64,000 nucleotides of DNA from the NCBI RefSeq assembly GCF_024707505.1, contig NZ_CP102604.1:682001-746000 (forward strand), in the 5' to 3' direction. This stretch comes from Pantoea sp. SOD02. GTDB lineage: Bacteria > Pseudomonadota > Gammaproteobacteria > Enterobacterales > Enterobacteriaceae. The position numbers were made by a program, and so were the translations under genes. Below, piece after piece: positions 7,543 to 16,878 of the stretch. Numbering within the stretch: position 1 is the stretch's first letter; each line of letters opens with the position of its first letter. The notes under the pieces were generated by a model. The model made no database searches and was not told the DNA's origin. It saw only the letters and a list, made by a program, of their open reading frames with translations.

Positions 7543-8987
7543 TTCCCGCGTAGCAGACGCGCTAACTGCGCGACGCCCGCCGTAATCTGGCTGGTGCTGG
7601 TGTTACCGTAACCCAGCACCATCCCTTGCTGCTTCTGCTCACCCGAATAAAATCCCGACAGCGCGCCCGGCGCGTAGCCGCTCTGGATCAGCCGATCCAC
7701 CAATCTCATATCGTTTTGATCCGCAGCCAGCGATAACACCAGATGCATGCCGCATTCGCCGCCCAGCAACGGAACCTGTGCGCCAAATGTTTGCTGCAAA
7801 GCCTGCCGCAAACTCGTCTGGCGTTGACGGTACAGACGGCGCATTTTGCTCAGATGACGACTAAAATCACCGCTGCGTAAAAACAGCGCCAGCGCCTGCT
7901 GTTCAGGACGATTTCCGCCGCGCAGCAGTTCATGTAGCGCAGGGCGCAACGGCGCGACCAGCTGTGGCGGCAGCACCATAAAGCCGAGGCGCAGCGCCGG
8001 AAACAGCGTTTTGCTGAACGAGCCGACGTAGATCACCGGCGTTGGTTGCGTCATGCCCTGCATGGCGGCGATCGGCTCGCCGCTGTAGCGAAAATCGCTG
8101 TCGTAATCATCTTCGATAATCCACGTTTGCTGTTGCCGTGCGGCCGCCAGCAGCGCCAGACGACGCGGTGCGCTCATGATCACGCCGGTGGGATATTGGT
8201 GCGTTGGCGTGGTGTAGATCAGGCGCGGCGCACGCTGCTGCCAATCCTGCGGCTGCGGTGCCAGCCCTTGTGCATCAACCGCTACTGGTTCAATACGCAT
8301 ATCTCCCAACCGCATCGCCGCTTTTGCGCCGCGATATCCCGGTTCCTCCACCCAACCAATGTCGCCTGGGCTGCTGAGCAGCGCCACGCACAGCGTTAAT
8401 GCCTGCTGCGCGCCTTCGGTAATCACGATTTGTTCGGGCGTACAGCGCACGCCGCGCGCCAATGCCAGATGCTGCGCCAGCGCTTCACGGAGCGTGCGTT
8501 CACCGAGCGGGTCGCCGTAGCCCAGCAGTTGCTGCGGCTGATGCAGCATCACGCGGTTCAACGCCCGCCGCCACTGAGCCAGCGGGAAATGTGCCAGCGA
8601 AGGAACGCCGGGGCGCAGCGCCATCTCCTGACTGAAGCTGCGATGGCTGGATCGCAGCTCAGCAATGCGCGGCGACAAGGTGATTTCGTCGCTGATATGC
8701 GACTGATTTTCCTGCGGCAGCTGCGCCATATTGCTGATACGACTGCCCTGGCGGTCGCTCAGCAAAAATCCTTCCGCCTGCAGCTGCGCCCAGACGGCGA
8801 TCACCGTATTGCGCGAAACCGCGAGATCCTGGGCCAGCTGGCGTGTCGCGGGCAAACGCGTACCGGCGGCGAGTTTGCCTGTCAGAATCGCCTGCCTGAT
8901 ACGCTGAAACAGCTGTTGTTGCAGCGTCTGCTCGCCGTTGGTTTCCAGCGGGGCCAGCAATAATCGATGTAGCTTAATATCACTCAT
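7539..8987 (-). CDS. MocR/PdxR-like GntR regulator with aminotransferase domain
   Basis: 482 residues. Residues 18-85 are a GntR winged helix (QAILTGKLAAGTRLPATRQLA, LAVSRNTVIAVWAQLQAEGF). Residues 115-480 are a fold-type I aminotransferase domain with D293/D296-type IIEDDYDSDFRY and the pyridoxal-phosphate lysine K326 in GSFSKTLFPALRLGF. MocR proteins use PLP or an aldimine as effector and act as DNA-binding regulators, mostly not as enzymes. It diverges from the acetyltransferase at 9095 across 107 bp, so that gene is its probable target. Whether it controls PLP synthesis as PdxR does cannot be decided here. Confidence 0.92.
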   Translation of the reverse strand: MSDIKLHRLLLAPLETNGEQTLQQQLFQRIRQAILTGKLAAGTRLPATRQLAQDLAVSRNTVIAVWAQLQAEGFLLSDRQGSRISNMAQLPQENQSHISDEITLSPRIAELRSSHRSFSQEMALRPGVPSLAHFPLAQWRRALNRVMLHQPQQLLGYGDPLGERTLREALAQHLALARGVRCTPEQIVITEGAQQALTLCVALLSSPGDIGWVEEPGYRGAKAAMRLGDMRIEPVAVDAQGLAPQPQDWQQRAPRLIYTTPTHQYPTGVIMSAPRRLALLAAARQQQTWIIEDDYDSDFRYSGEPIAAMQGMTQPTPVIYVGSFSKTLFPALRLGFMVLPPQLVAPLRPALHELLRGGNRPEQQALALFLRSGDFSRHLSKMRRLYRQRQTSLRQALQQTFGAQVPLLGGECGMHLVLSLAADQNDMRLVDRLIQSGYAPGALSGFYSGEQKQQGMVLGYGNTSTSQITAGVAQLARLLRGN

Positions 8988-9094
8988 TTACGCAGTTCCG
9001 TGGATCCATCAATTTCGGGCATTGTGGCGCTTTTTAACACGCCAGCAAAGTGGCACTCTGCATTTCTGGTCCTGACTGATAAAGGAATTGAGGA

Positions 9095-9805
9095 ATGTCG
9101 CAACACACCAATGCTTACGGACAACCGGTAGGATTTCCGCTGCCAGATTGGCAACCCCGCGCCTGGCCGAGCTATGAAACCTTCACCGGCGACTATTGCC
9201 GCCTTGAACCGCTGAGTGCTGAGCGTCATGGCCGCGAACTTTATGCTGCCTATGCGCTGACTGCTGATGGGCGTGACTGGACCTATATGTTTGCCGAACC
9301 TTTTGCCGATGAAGCAGCCTATGTTGCCTATGCGCGTAAGCTGGAAAATGGGCGCGATCCCATGCATTTCGCGGTGATCGATCCGGTTAGCAATCGCGCG
9401 GTTGGCAGCCTGGCGTTGATGCGCATTGATGCGACAAACGGATCGGTGGAGATCGGCCACGTTGCCTTCTCGCCGCTGCTCAAGCAAACGCGCATGGCTA
9501 CCGAAGCGCACTATCTGCTGATGCGCTACGCCTTTGAGCAGTTGGGCTATCGTCGCTACGAGTGGAAGTGTGACAGCTGCAATCAGACATCACGCAACGC
9601 GGCGCTGCGTTTAGGGTTTCAGTTTGAAGGCACCTTCCGGCAGGCGATTGTCTATAAAGGCCGCAGCCGTGATACCTGCTGGTTCTCGATTATCGACAGC
9701 GACTGGCCACAGGTGAAACAAGGCTTCGAACGCTGGCTGGCGGCAGAGAACTTTACGGCGGAAGGGGCGCAACGCGAAAAACTGGAGGCGCTGCGTCAGA
9801 GGTAA
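9095..9805 (+). CDS. GNAT family N-acetyltransferase (RimJ/RimL type)
   Basis: 236 residues. It follows the RimL-like pattern of the acetyltransferase fold: an N-terminal GDYCRLEPLSAERHG strand, MHFAVIDPVSNRAVGSLALMRID, EIGHVAFSPLLKQTRMATEAHYLLM (the acetyl-CoA pyrophosphate loop region) and YRRYEWKCDSCNQTSRNAALRLGFQFEGTFR. The last segment is highly characteristic of the subgroup that acetylates amino acids, polyamines or protein N-termini. The ribosome site AGGA sits directly before the ATG. It faces a MocR regulator, suggesting the substrate is an amine or amino acid; that is inference. Confidence 0.9.
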   Translation: MSQHTNAYGQPVGFPLPDWQPRAWPSYETFTGDYCRLEPLSAERHGRELYAAYALTADGRDWTYMFAEPFADEAAYVAYARKLENGRDPMHFAVIDPVSNRAVGSLALMRIDATNGSVEIGHVAFSPLLKQTRMATEAHYLLMRYAFEQLGYRRYEWKCDSCNQTSRNAALRLGFQFEGTFRQAIVYKGRSRDTCWFSIIDSDWPQVKQGFERWLAAENFTAEGAQREKLEALRQR

Positions 9806-9832
9806 TTAAAAGCCGGGCTTGCAGCCCGGTTA
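9806..9832 (-). terminator. Intrinsic terminator of the coiled-coil gene
   Basis: Read on the minus strand, AACCGGGCT and AGCCCGGCT form a 9-bp stem with a 3-nt loop, followed by TTTTAATT. The first arm overlaps the stop codon of the coiled-coil gene. On the plus strand it lacks a T-tract, so it mainly serves the minus-strand gene while the stem may also limit convergent readthrough. Confidence 0.75.
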
Positions 9833-10396
9833 ACTCATGAACATATATTTTGCGGTGGCAGGAATCATGGTGCAGACGATTGCCATCAGGATTCCTTTAA
9901 GCCATTGAGAATCTTTTTTTAGGGCCGTGAAGTTTTGGTCCATACGCTGATCCATTGCACCTAAGCGAATATCCAGTTTCTCGAACTTCTGATCGATCTT
10001 CTCAAACCTCTGATCTATCTTCTCGAACCTCTCGTCGATTTTCTCGAATCTCTCATCGATTTTTTCAAATCTCTCATCGATTTTCTCGAAGTGCTTATAA
10101 ATCGTCTGAAATTGACCCGTTACATCTTTCTCAAAATGGTCAAATCGCTGTTCAAGATTATCAATACGATTATTGGTAGCGTGCTGCATACGCACCACAC
10201 TATCAATACGATTATTGGTAGCGTGCTGCATACGCACCACACCTTCCATGGCCTGCGACAGATCGATTTTAGTCAGCGAGTTTTCTTGCTGCATTTCAGC
10301 AAAGATCTCGACCATTACTTCAGCTTGCTTATCCGCCACGCCGGCCTGTTGCAGCGCCAGATAGGCTTTATGGGTGTTTATCATCGTCATTCTCAT
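9830..10396 (-). CDS. Heptad-repeat coiled-coil membrane protein (DUF1640/Bdr-like)
   Basis: 188 residues. The N-terminal 45 residues (THKAYLALQQAG, KQAEVMVEIFAEM) resemble the start of DUF1640/CCDC90-like proteins. Residues 55-82 are two copies of a 14-residue unit (RMQHATNNRID..). Residues 103-144 are six consecutive heptads of the form FEKIDER, predicting a long parallel coiled coil with F and I at core positions. Residues 165-185 form a single hydrophobic helix at the C-terminus, so it is probably a tail-anchored inner-membrane protein with a cytosolic stalk. GGGAGAG precedes the ATG. No function is known to me. Near-identical DNA repeats suggest recent repeat expansion. Confidence 0.8.
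   Translation of the reverse strand: MRMTMINTHKAYLALQQAGVADKQAEVMVEIFAEMQQENSLTKIDLSQAMEGVVRMQHATNNRIDSVVRMQHATNNRIDNLEQRFDHFEKDVTGQFQTIYKHFEKIDERFEKIDERFEKIDERFEKIDQRFEKIDQKFEKLDIRLGAMDQRMDQNFTALKKDSQWLKGILMAIVCTMIPATAKYMFMS
9965..10090 (-). repeat. Six tandem 21-bp units coding FEKIDER-type heptads
   Basis: Six in-frame 21-bp repeats within the coiled-coil gene. The first three translate identically and the last three vary at one to three residues (IDQR, IDQK, LDIR), so the array seems to decay toward the C-terminus. Units change length in whole heptads, keeping frame and coiled-coil register. Confidence 0.85.
10151..10234 (-). repeat. Two tandem 42-bp units in the coiled-coil gene
   Basis: Two adjacent 42-bp copies, nearly identical at DNA level, coding RMQHATNNRID followed by SVV or NLE. 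Fourteen residues equal two heptads, so duplication keeps coiled-coil register. Confidence 0.85.
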
Positions 10397-10532
10397 CCTT
10401 GTCTCTCCCGGTTAGCTCCTTTGCTGAGGAGAAGGTTATCCCGGTTGTGAGGGTTACTCTATTTGAGTGTGCAAACTTTGCGCGACGCCTCGAAAAAAAT
10501 CAATCCGTACAACGAGTAACACGTTCAGCCAA

Positions 10533-10562
10533 TAAAAAAGGCCTGCACGCAGGCAGGCCTTG
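10533..10562 (-). terminator. Intrinsic terminator of opgB
   Basis: On the minus strand AAGGCCTGC pairs with GCAGGCCTT around a 6-nt loop, followed by a run of T. It lies about 20 bp after the opgB stop codon. Confidence 0.85.
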
Positions 10563-10580
10563 AACTCCAGCTGTATTCGC

Positions 10581-12878
10581 TTAACTTTGCGGCTGCGGAA
10601 TTATTTTTATATCCACCATGCCGATCCCCAGTTTGCGCGGATCCTGGCCGATGATATTGCCGACATTCGACTCTTGCGGCTCCGGTGGCGCAATAACCAA
10701 ATTACGGCTGCCGGTTGGATTGGTGAAATGCAGCGTGGTGGTGGAGAACTCATCTCCCAAATTCAATTGCTGCTCTTGATCGCCAACGCGCACGGGAATT
10801 GGACGATGCGCATTCGGACCGAACGCCCGCGCGGTGATCACCACATCAAAGCGTTCAGGCAGCGGATCGGTGTACTCAATATTCACTTCCGGTGCCAGAT
10901 TGGCATTCGACCAGCGTCCCCACTCTTCCGGACGTGATATCCCTTTAAAACTCTTCACGCTATTTGGCGCGCCGGGCACCGTTAACAGGAAGCTGTCGGC
11001 GTTGTAGCGAATCGCATTGTCTTCAATGCGTATTTGCTGCTCGTTGAGCTGGAAGGTTGCCGCACTGACTTCTGCTTTCGGGAAGCTGACTTTACCTTTC
11101 CACTGCAGTTTATCGATGCGGGTTACGCTGGGTTTGGCGCCCATTTGTCCCATCGACACGCACAAATCGTTCGACAGCGCCAACTCTGGCTGCCACAGGC
11201 GCGCCATCTTAAAGCAGCGATCCACCCAAACGAACTTGTCGGCGGCAGCAAAACTCGCCAGCTGATAACGCAGCGGTTCGGAGTATTCCCCTTCCGGCAG
11301 CGGTTCGACATGTTTGTCGGAGACGCGGAACAGAATCGGTAATTTGAAGGTCGCGCCAGAGAAGCTGAAAGTGTTTTTCTGTTGATCAACGGTGAAGTTG
11401 TCCATCTTGCTGGGGAAATTCCACAGCTGAATAATGTCCGCTTTCCACGATGTGACGCGCTTTGCCATGTCGTCGAACTCGGTTGACAGCGATTTCGAAG
11501 AGAGGCCGCTGCGACCGAGCCCAATCGCGTTATCCCCGCCGAGAATATCCAGTACCGTCGCGCCGTTATCCAGCGTGCTGCGTTTGCCATCGAGCACTTC
11601 CGCCTGTGGCTGATCGCCACGAATCACCATAAACAGGTCATGGCGCGGTTGCTTGATCAGGTATTGATGCGCAGTGTTGTTCATCGCCAGATGATCGGAG
11701 GTCACCACGATGATGGTGTTTTTAAACCACGGTGAGGCTTTGATGCGTTCAATCAGACGCGCCACATGCTCCTGTGAACAGGCGACCGCGCTAAAGGATT
11801 GATTGGGTTTGCCATCATAGCTGTAGCTTTTGCGCTGGCAGCTGCGCGAGATAAAACCATCCGGATGATGGGTGTCGACGGTCAGTGTGAACAATGCGAA
11901 GCGTTTTTGCGCGCGCGATAGCTCCTCGTATTTCTCAAACACCTCGTCCATCACCGTGTCATCGTAGTAGCCCCAGTTATTACGATAGCTGGGATCGACG
12001 ACGCGACTTTTCAGCTCCTGCGAGCCATACATATTGGCCGCATCAAAACCATGCGACAGCAGGAAAGTGTCTTTACCGGCGAAGCGTAAATCTGCGCCCT
12101 GAATAAACCAGTTCTCGTAGCCAGAGTTCTTCAGGATGTCGCCCAGACAAATGTTCTGGGGATAGAAGCTGGAGAGCGAAGCCGAGGCATTGCCATCAAA
12201 AGGCGCAAACAGCGGGATGCCGCACTGTGAAGCCACCATGCCGGCGATGGTGTAATCGGTGCCGGGCAGCTGTTCGGTTTGGCTGAAATCGATGCTGTTA
12301 TCTTTTTCCCGGCTGAGTTCCGGGGCAAGACCGGGAAATGCCTGTTGATCGAAATAGGTCCGTTCAAGACTTTCGCCATAAATGTAGACCAGATTGAGCT
12401 TGGGCTCAGCGATCACCTTATTAGGCGTTTTGTAATAGCTTTCGAAATCCGAATCGGCGAGGCGCGAATGTGAGGCGATAAGCTCTTTCACCTGGCGAAA
12501 CGCAGGCGTGGTTTGTACCGAACCCGCGGCACAGGCAATCGCCAGCAAACTCCAGCCGAGGTGATGCGGCCGCTTACGGCGGCGCAGTAACCACGAAAGC
12601 AGGCAAAATAGCGAGAACAGCGCGATGATCAGTCCGATGGCCGGCACCACATATTTGCTCACGCCAGCGCCGGTCAGGCTGTTGGTCAGGGTATACAGCA
12701 CCGCGTCATTAATGCCATCGCCGGTAAAATAGTTACTGGCGACCAGCGTGACGTTAAGCACGATAAACAGCGTGAGCAGCAGCAGGATCAGACTAAACCA
12801 AAATTTATTTCGCCCGGCTTTAGAGGAGTAGACCGCAATCGCAGCCAAAAAGAGTACAACCGAAACCAATTCGGACAA
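10581..12878 (-). CDS. opgB: Phosphoglycerol transferase I OpgB
   Basis: 765 residues, against 763 in E. coli. OpgB (MdoB) transfers phosphoglycerol from phosphatidylglycerol to periplasmic glucans. The first 125 residues contain about four membrane helices; a periplasmic alkaline-phosphatase-superfamily domain follows, with [10 protein letters not shown] (nucleophile region), HHPDGF and TSDHLAM metal-ligand motifs. A C-terminal beta-rich part of about 200 residues completes the family layout. The start is TTG at 12878, with GAGGA about 8 nt upstream; the resulting MSEL start matches the family. A strong terminator follows. In E. coli dnaC, dnaT lie nearby; they do not appear here. Confidence 0.96.
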   Translation of the reverse strand: MSELVSVVLFLAAIAVYSSKAGRNKFWFSLILLLLTLFIVLNVTLVASNYFTGDGINDAVLYTLTNSLTGAGVSKYVVPAIGLIIALFSLFCLLSWLLRRRKRPHHLGWSLLAIACAAGSVQTTPAFRQVKELIASHSRLADSDFESYYKTPNKVIAEPKLNLVYIYGESLERTYFDQQAFPGLAPELSREKDNSIDFSQTEQLPGTDYTIAGMVASQCGIPLFAPFDGNASASLSSFYPQNICLGDILKNSGYENWFIQGADLRFAGKDTFLLSHGFDAANMYGSQELKSRVVDPSYRNNWGYYDDTVMDEVFEKYEELSRAQKRFALFTLTVDTHHPDGFISRSCQRKSYSYDGKPNQSFSAVACSQEHVARLIERIKASPWFKNTIIVVTSDHLAMNNTAHQYLIKQPRHDLFMVIRGDQPQAEVLDGKRSTLDNGATVLDILGGDNAIGLGRSGLSSKSLSTEFDDMAKRVTSWKADIIQLWNFPSKMDNFTVDQQKNTFSFSGATFKLPILFRVSDKHVEPLPEGEYSEPLRYQLASFAAADKFVWVDRCFKMARLWQPELALSNDLCVSMGQMGAKPSVTRIDKLQWKGKVSFPKAEVSAATFQLNEQQIRIEDNAIRYNADSFLLTVPGAPNSVKSFKGISRPEEWGRWSNANLAPEVNIEYTDPLPERFDVVITARAFGPNAHRPIPVRVGDQEQQLNLGDEFSTTTLHFTNPTGSRNLVIAPPEPQESNVGNIIGQDPRKLGIGMVDIKIIPQPQS

Positions 12879-13092
12879 CGTTAGATCCTCATGTTGAATG
12901 AATACGCAATCCGTGCGCCAACGACCCTCTGCGGGGATTTTGCGTCAATCTATATTGGGTGTCACAAGGCTGCAACACATCCAACCAGATTTGTGCGATG
13001 CATTCCGATTCGTTTAAGGCGGGTTAAGGCTGACTGTGGTTTCGCCTGGCAGCAACGGATGCGCTGCTGCCAGTGAGGGCAGAGAAGAGGGA

Positions 13093-13482
13093 TTAGAGTT
13101 TTCCAGTGAGGTATTGCGCTTCGCCGTCGGCAAAGCTCCAGTCGCCTTTACTGTTGGTGATAAAACTAATCATCAAATCTGTGCCCTGAACGCCGCAACT
13201 TTCCAGCAGCTCGCGCGCTAACTCTGCCATAAACAGGCACTTCTGTTCTTCACTTCTCGGGCTGGTATACACGCGCACCATCACCAGATTGTCGGTTCGC
13301 TCAAAGCCTAAGCCGGTGTCCTGAAAGACCATCTGATAACCTTTGTTTTCATGAACAATCTGGTAACGATCGCGGGCCGGGACTTTAAATGCGGTTAATA
13401 CCGCGCGATGTGCGGCATCCAGCAAAGTGCGTATTTCTGATTCTGAACGGCCCTGAATAACGTCGAATGTCAGTAACGGCAT
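13093..13482 (-). CDS. Tautomerase family protein
   Basis: 129 residues. After removal of the initiator methionine the chain begins with proline (MPLLTFDVIQGRS), the catalytic base of the tautomerase superfamily. Its length, about twice 4-oxalocrotonate tautomerase, and motifs FKVPARDRYQIVHE and GFERTDNLVMVRVYTSPRS place it in the Tautomerase_2 group (malonate-semialdehyde decarboxylase-like). A GGGG-rich ribosome site precedes the ATG. It is divergent from the LysR gene at 13602, separated by 119 bp, and that gene is the probable regulator. The natural substrate is unknown. Confidence 0.87.
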   Translation of the reverse strand: MPLLTFDVIQGRSESEIRTLLDAAHRAVLTAFKVPARDRYQIVHENKGYQMVFQDTGLGFERTDNLVMVRVYTSPRSEEQKCLFMAELARELLESCGVQGTDLMISFITNSKGDWSFADGEAQYLTGKL

Positions 13483-13601
13483 AAATAAACCCCTTTTTTG
13501 CTCACATGAAAAGAGTAGGATGTGGCTCTATGCTGCCGCTTGCTGCCGGAAAGAAAAAGCGCGCTGGTTGAAATGATTATTTATTATTTTGAACAATCGA
13601 T

Positions 13602-14525
13602 ATGAAAGAAATTAAAACAGATAGCCTTTGGGTCCATTTGCACTGGTTAACCGTGCTGGCTGAGCTCGGCAGTTTTACGCGCGCGGCGGAACGATTAGAT
13701 GTCAGCAAAGCGGCAATGAGTCAGAAGATTAAAGAGCTGGAAAAGATGGCGGGTGTGGCGTTGGTGCAGCGCACCACGCGCAGCGTGCGGCTGACCTCTG
13801 CCGGTGAAAAGCTGGTGGATGAGCTGCGCGATCCCTTTGCGCGTATCGCACAGAGCTTTTTCAGCGTACGTGATGAAGCGGGTCCGGTGCGTGGCATGGT
13901 GCGCGTGACGGCGCCGGTGGCGTTTGCGCGTCAGCAGCTGGTGCCGATCATCGGGGATTTCTTGCGCGACTATCCGCAGGTGCGTTTGCAGCTGGACGTC
14001 ACCGATCGTCTGGTGTCGCTCGGCAGTGAAGGGTTTGATCTGGCGATTCGCCATAGCGATAGCCTGCCGGAAACGCATGTTGCGCTGCCGTTGTGTGAAA
14101 CCCGCGCGCTGCTGGTGGCGTCGCCGGCGTATCTGGCGCAGAACGGTTTGCCGGATTCACCGCAGGCGTTGCAGCAGCACAATTGTCTTTATTACCCGCG
14201 CGGACTCGAGTCGCCGCAGTGGCGCTTTCGATTAGCGGACGGCGGCAGCGAAACCGTGCAGGTAAAGATTCAGGGTAATTTTGCCACCAACAACAGCGAG
14301 TCGATCCGTGATGCTGCATTGCAAGGTTTGGGCATTGCGATGCTGCCGGACTTCAGCGCCAGCGCGGCATTAGCCAGCGGCGCGCTGCAGCAGGTGCTGC
14401 CGCAGTGGCAAGCGGTGGATGCCTTCGCCGCCCGGTTGTGGGTGGTGCGCCCGTATGCCGCACAGGTGCCACGGGCGGTGACCACCTTTATCCATTGGTT
14501 ACGCGCGCGCTTTGTTGATGGGTGA
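13602..14525 (+). CDS. LysR family transcriptional regulator (AaeR/DmlR-like group)
   Basis: 307 residues. The winged helix is at residues 11-70 (LGSFTRAAERLDVSKAAMSQKIKELE), followed by the CrgA-type effector domain: GMVRVTAPVAFARQQLVPIIGDFLRDYPQVRLQLDVTDR, GFDLAIRHSDSLPETHVALPL and a late ALQGLGIAMLPDF motif typical of the large CrgA/DmlR subfamily. No good ribosome site precedes the ATG. It diverges from the tautomerase gene and probably regulates it. Its last 27 bp overlap the convergent glycosyltransferase gene. Confidence 0.9.
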   Translation: MKEIKTDSLWVHLHWLTVLAELGSFTRAAERLDVSKAAMSQKIKELEKMAGVALVQRTTRSVRLTSAGEKLVDELRDPFARIAQSFFSVRDEAGPVRGMVRVTAPVAFARQQLVPIIGDFLRDYPQVRLQLDVTDRLVSLGSEGFDLAIRHSDSLPETHVALPLCETRALLVASPAYLAQNGLPDSPQALQQHNCLYYPRGLESPQWRFRLADGGSETVQVKIQGNFATNNSESIRDAALQGLGIAMLPDFSASAALASGALQQVLPQWQAVDAFAARLWVVRPYAAQVPRAVTTFIHWLRARFVDG

Positions 14526-15512
14526 AGCCAGTGCGATCGGCGCAGGTGTTTGCATCATCTGGCCCAACAAACTGCTGCGGTTGTAATGGCCGAGCCGCAG
14601 GTTGAAGTCGAGATGCAGCTGCTCATTGCCGCTGAGTTTAATCACTGGCGGTGGCGTGAGTGGGCGCTGGTGAAACAGCACCGCGTGGGCAAACGCCTCG
14701 CTCTTCCAGCCGCTTAAACGCTGATAGTAATAGGCGTTAGCCTCGCATTTACGCAGGTAGAGATTTACCCGGCGATGTTCGCGCATGGCGATCTGCTGCG
14801 CCAGTGAACCTAATTGCTGCTCAGGTTGCGCAATCTTCTGCGTTAGCAGGGAATAATCATCGCGCTTGGTCAATTCACTGAAGTAATTCTGTTCGCCGAG
14901 ATGTTTGATCGGCGCGTAATGTTTTTGCCATTCGCGGATAAAGGGATTATTGGCGGTCGCCGCCAGGAACCAGCTCTCAATCACCGGCGCGAGATAGTTG
15001 ACGGTGGCGTTTTCGTGATAATAACCAATCACATCCATACAACGTTCCTGATGCGCGCGATGCACCCAGGAGAGATCTTCAAATAATAAGGTGCTGCAAT
15101 CAATGGCAATGCCGCCATAGCGCAGCAGTAATTCCAGGCGAATCACTTCGCTTCTTTGCTGGGCGGTTAATTGGGGCGAAGTGAATATAAAATCCGGTAA
15201 AACTTCTTTTACCGTTAAACGATTTAATAAATGGATTTCATGGTCGGGATTATCCTGACGAATCTTTTTAATATTTAATGCCAGTGATTTCGGTAAATAT
15301 TCATTATCCCAATACATCCAGACTTTCTTTGGAATCTCTGGCAGATCTTTTTCGCCAGAAAGTAACACGATATTGTCCTCTTCGCTGGGATCGTATTCCG
15401 GCGCACAGAGCGCAGTATGCTGTTTTTTCTGCAGGAAAGTCTGGCTGGTAAACGCGAGTCTTTTCCAGTTATGCCAGAGGGTTAACGCTGGCTGAAGGCG
15501 TTTTTTATTCAT
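14499..15512 (-). CDS. Capsular polysaccharide-type glycosyltransferase (Caps_synth / GT32-like)
   Basis: 337 residues. Residues 58-75 carry IPKKVWMYWDNEYLP, the opening strand of GT32/Caps_synth sugar transferases, and residues 125-145 carry SEVIRLELLLRYGGIAIDCSTLL, where the usual DXD nucleotide-sugar/metal site appears as D-C-S. No signal peptide or membrane helix is seen, so it should be cytosolic, using a nucleotide sugar. No other polysaccharide gene is nearby, so it is an orphan. Its 5' half and upstream region are clearly richer in A+T than neighbours, suggesting transfer. Its 3' end overlaps the LysR gene by 27 bp on the opposite strand. Confidence 0.78.
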   Translation of the reverse strand: MNKKRLQPALTLWHNWKRLAFTSQTFLQKKQHTALCAPEYDPSEEDNIVLLSGEKDLPEIPKKVWMYWDNEYLPKSLALNIKKIRQDNPDHEIHLLNRLTVKEVLPDFIFTSPQLTAQQRSEVIRLELLLRYGGIAIDCSTLLFEDLSWVHRAHQERCMDVIGYYHENATVNYLAPVIESWFLAATANNPFIREWQKHYAPIKHLGEQNYFSELTKRDDYSLLTQKIAQPEQQLGSLAQQIAMREHRRVNLYLRKCEANAYYYQRLSGWKSEAFAHAVLFHQRPLTPPPVIKLSGNEQLHLDFNLRLGHYNRSSLLGQMMQTPAPIALASPINKARA

Positions 15513-15927
15513 GATGCACCTGATTATTGTGATTATGGTGGCAAGGCGTCCCTGATCGCGGCGCTGAGCGCTCTTGATTGTCCTTTAGGCTGTGTGTAAA
15601 AAAAGTACTCTCCTATGCTTAATAAAACATTCTGTGCGATGCGGCTATCACTTTTTGATCCTTTCAGATAAACCGGAAAATCAAGGATCCGTTAAGCTTT
15701 AAATTAACGATAAATAATCGCGTGAATTGTTGGTTATTCTATTTTATCGCATTAAGACTATTCCTAATAAAATAAGCAGGGCGTGGCGTAAGTCGCGGGT
15801 GAGATTAAAAAGTGCGCGTGAGATCACTTGTTAACCTGGCTGCATTTTTCGCTGGTCTGCCGGGAAAATCCCACCCTGAGTGAGGGTTAGCTACGCTTAA
15901 GGCAGGTGATCAACAAAAGGAGACACT
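15513..15927. other. AT-rich divergent intergenic region
   Basis: 415 bp between the glycosyltransferase and the beta-propeller gene, distinctly AT-rich from about 15590 to 15830. No open frame, tRNA or clear operator was recognised. It probably holds both divergent promoters; the composition is that expected for H-NS-bound or acquired DNA, which is inference. Confidence 0.5.
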
Positions 15928-16878
15928 ATGCAGCGACACAACCGTGGATTACTGGCGGTCGATAAGCAGGGCAATCGCGTGCTGTTTCTCAATCCCGAAA
16001 CCTTTGCCGTTGAGCAAGAGTTAAATGCTTTTCCGCCGCGTCCACACGAGCTTCTGATGCTGCCGCAGCTGGAGAAAGCTTACGTGCCGATCTACGGCGA
16101 CGGCATTCACGGCGACAATCCGCATCCTGGCCATAAAGTGGCGATCATCGATCTGCGCCTGCGGCAGATCAGCGGTTTTATCGATCTGTCGCCGTTGAAA
16201 GCGCCGCACAGCGGCCAGCTGGGACGAGACGGTAAAGTTTATCTCTGCTGTGAAAACAGCGCGGTGGTGGCAGTGATTGATCCGGTTAGCGATCGCGTGG
16301 AGAAAACCATTCAGCTACCTTCGCACAATGCGCACCGGCTCACTTTATCGCCCAGCGGTCGCAAGCTGTTTACCGAAAATGAAGAGGACGCCAGCATTAC
16401 CGTGGTGGATCTGTGTGAGGCGGAAGGGCGGATTATCGACAACATCCTGATGCCCGGCCCAATTTCTGGCATCGCCGCTTCGCCTAAACATCCTTATCTG
16501 GTGGCGAGCGCCGCCGATGCGCCGCTGCTGTATGTGGTGGATCGGCAAAGTCATCGCATCCGCCAGCGCCTGAGGTTACCGGGCCATCAGCAACCCTGTC
16601 AGGTAGTGCGTTTCAGTGCCAACGGCGAGCGGTTGGTAGCAATTGGCGATCAGGAGCCGGTGGTAACGCTGTTTGACGATCTGCTCAATCCGCTCGGCGA
16701 CATTCAGGTTGGCAATAAGCCGATGGATGGCTGCTTCAGTGAGGATAATCACAGCTTGCTGATTGCGAATGAGGGCGACGGTTCGCTCAGCCTGATTGAT
16801 TTGCAGCAGATGAAGGTGATTGCCACGCCGCAAGCCGGTACCGGTTGTGAGGTGCTGAGCTACTTCCAACTTAAATGA
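15928..16878 (+). CDS. YncE-like beta-propeller protein
   Basis: 316 residues made of about six to seven repeated beta-propeller blades (LAVDKQGNRVLFLNPET, VAVIDPVSDRVEKTIQLP, HRLTLSPSGRKLFTENEEDASITVVDL, LYVVDRQSHRIRQRLRLPG, LLIANEGDGSLSLIDLQQ). The pattern is that of YncE/lactonase-like YVTN propellers. Unlike YncE there is no signal peptide, so it is predicted cytosolic. A strong AAAGGAG ribosome site precedes the ATG. No catalytic residues identify a reaction. The convergent phosphatase gene overlaps its end by 8 bp. Confidence 0.8.
   Translation: MQRHNRGLLAVDKQGNRVLFLNPETFAVEQELNAFPPRPHELLMLPQLEKAYVPIYGDGIHGDNPHPGHKVAIIDLRLRQISGFIDLSPLKAPHSGQLGRDGKVYLCCENSAVVAVIDPVSDRVEKTIQLPSHNAHRLTLSPSGRKLFTENEEDASITVVDLCEAEGRIIDNILMPGPISGIAASPKHPYLVASAADAPLLYVVDRQSHRIRQRLRLPGHQQPCQVVRFSANGERLVAIGDQEPVVTLFDDLLNPLGDIQVGNKPMDGCFSEDNHSLLIANEGDGSLSLIDLQQMKVIATPQAGTGCEVLSYFQLK

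Noticed and set aside
9965-10090. Short tandem repeat as a possible CRISPR or noncoding minisatellite
   Set aside because: Units are contiguous without spacers and code regular heptads in frame.
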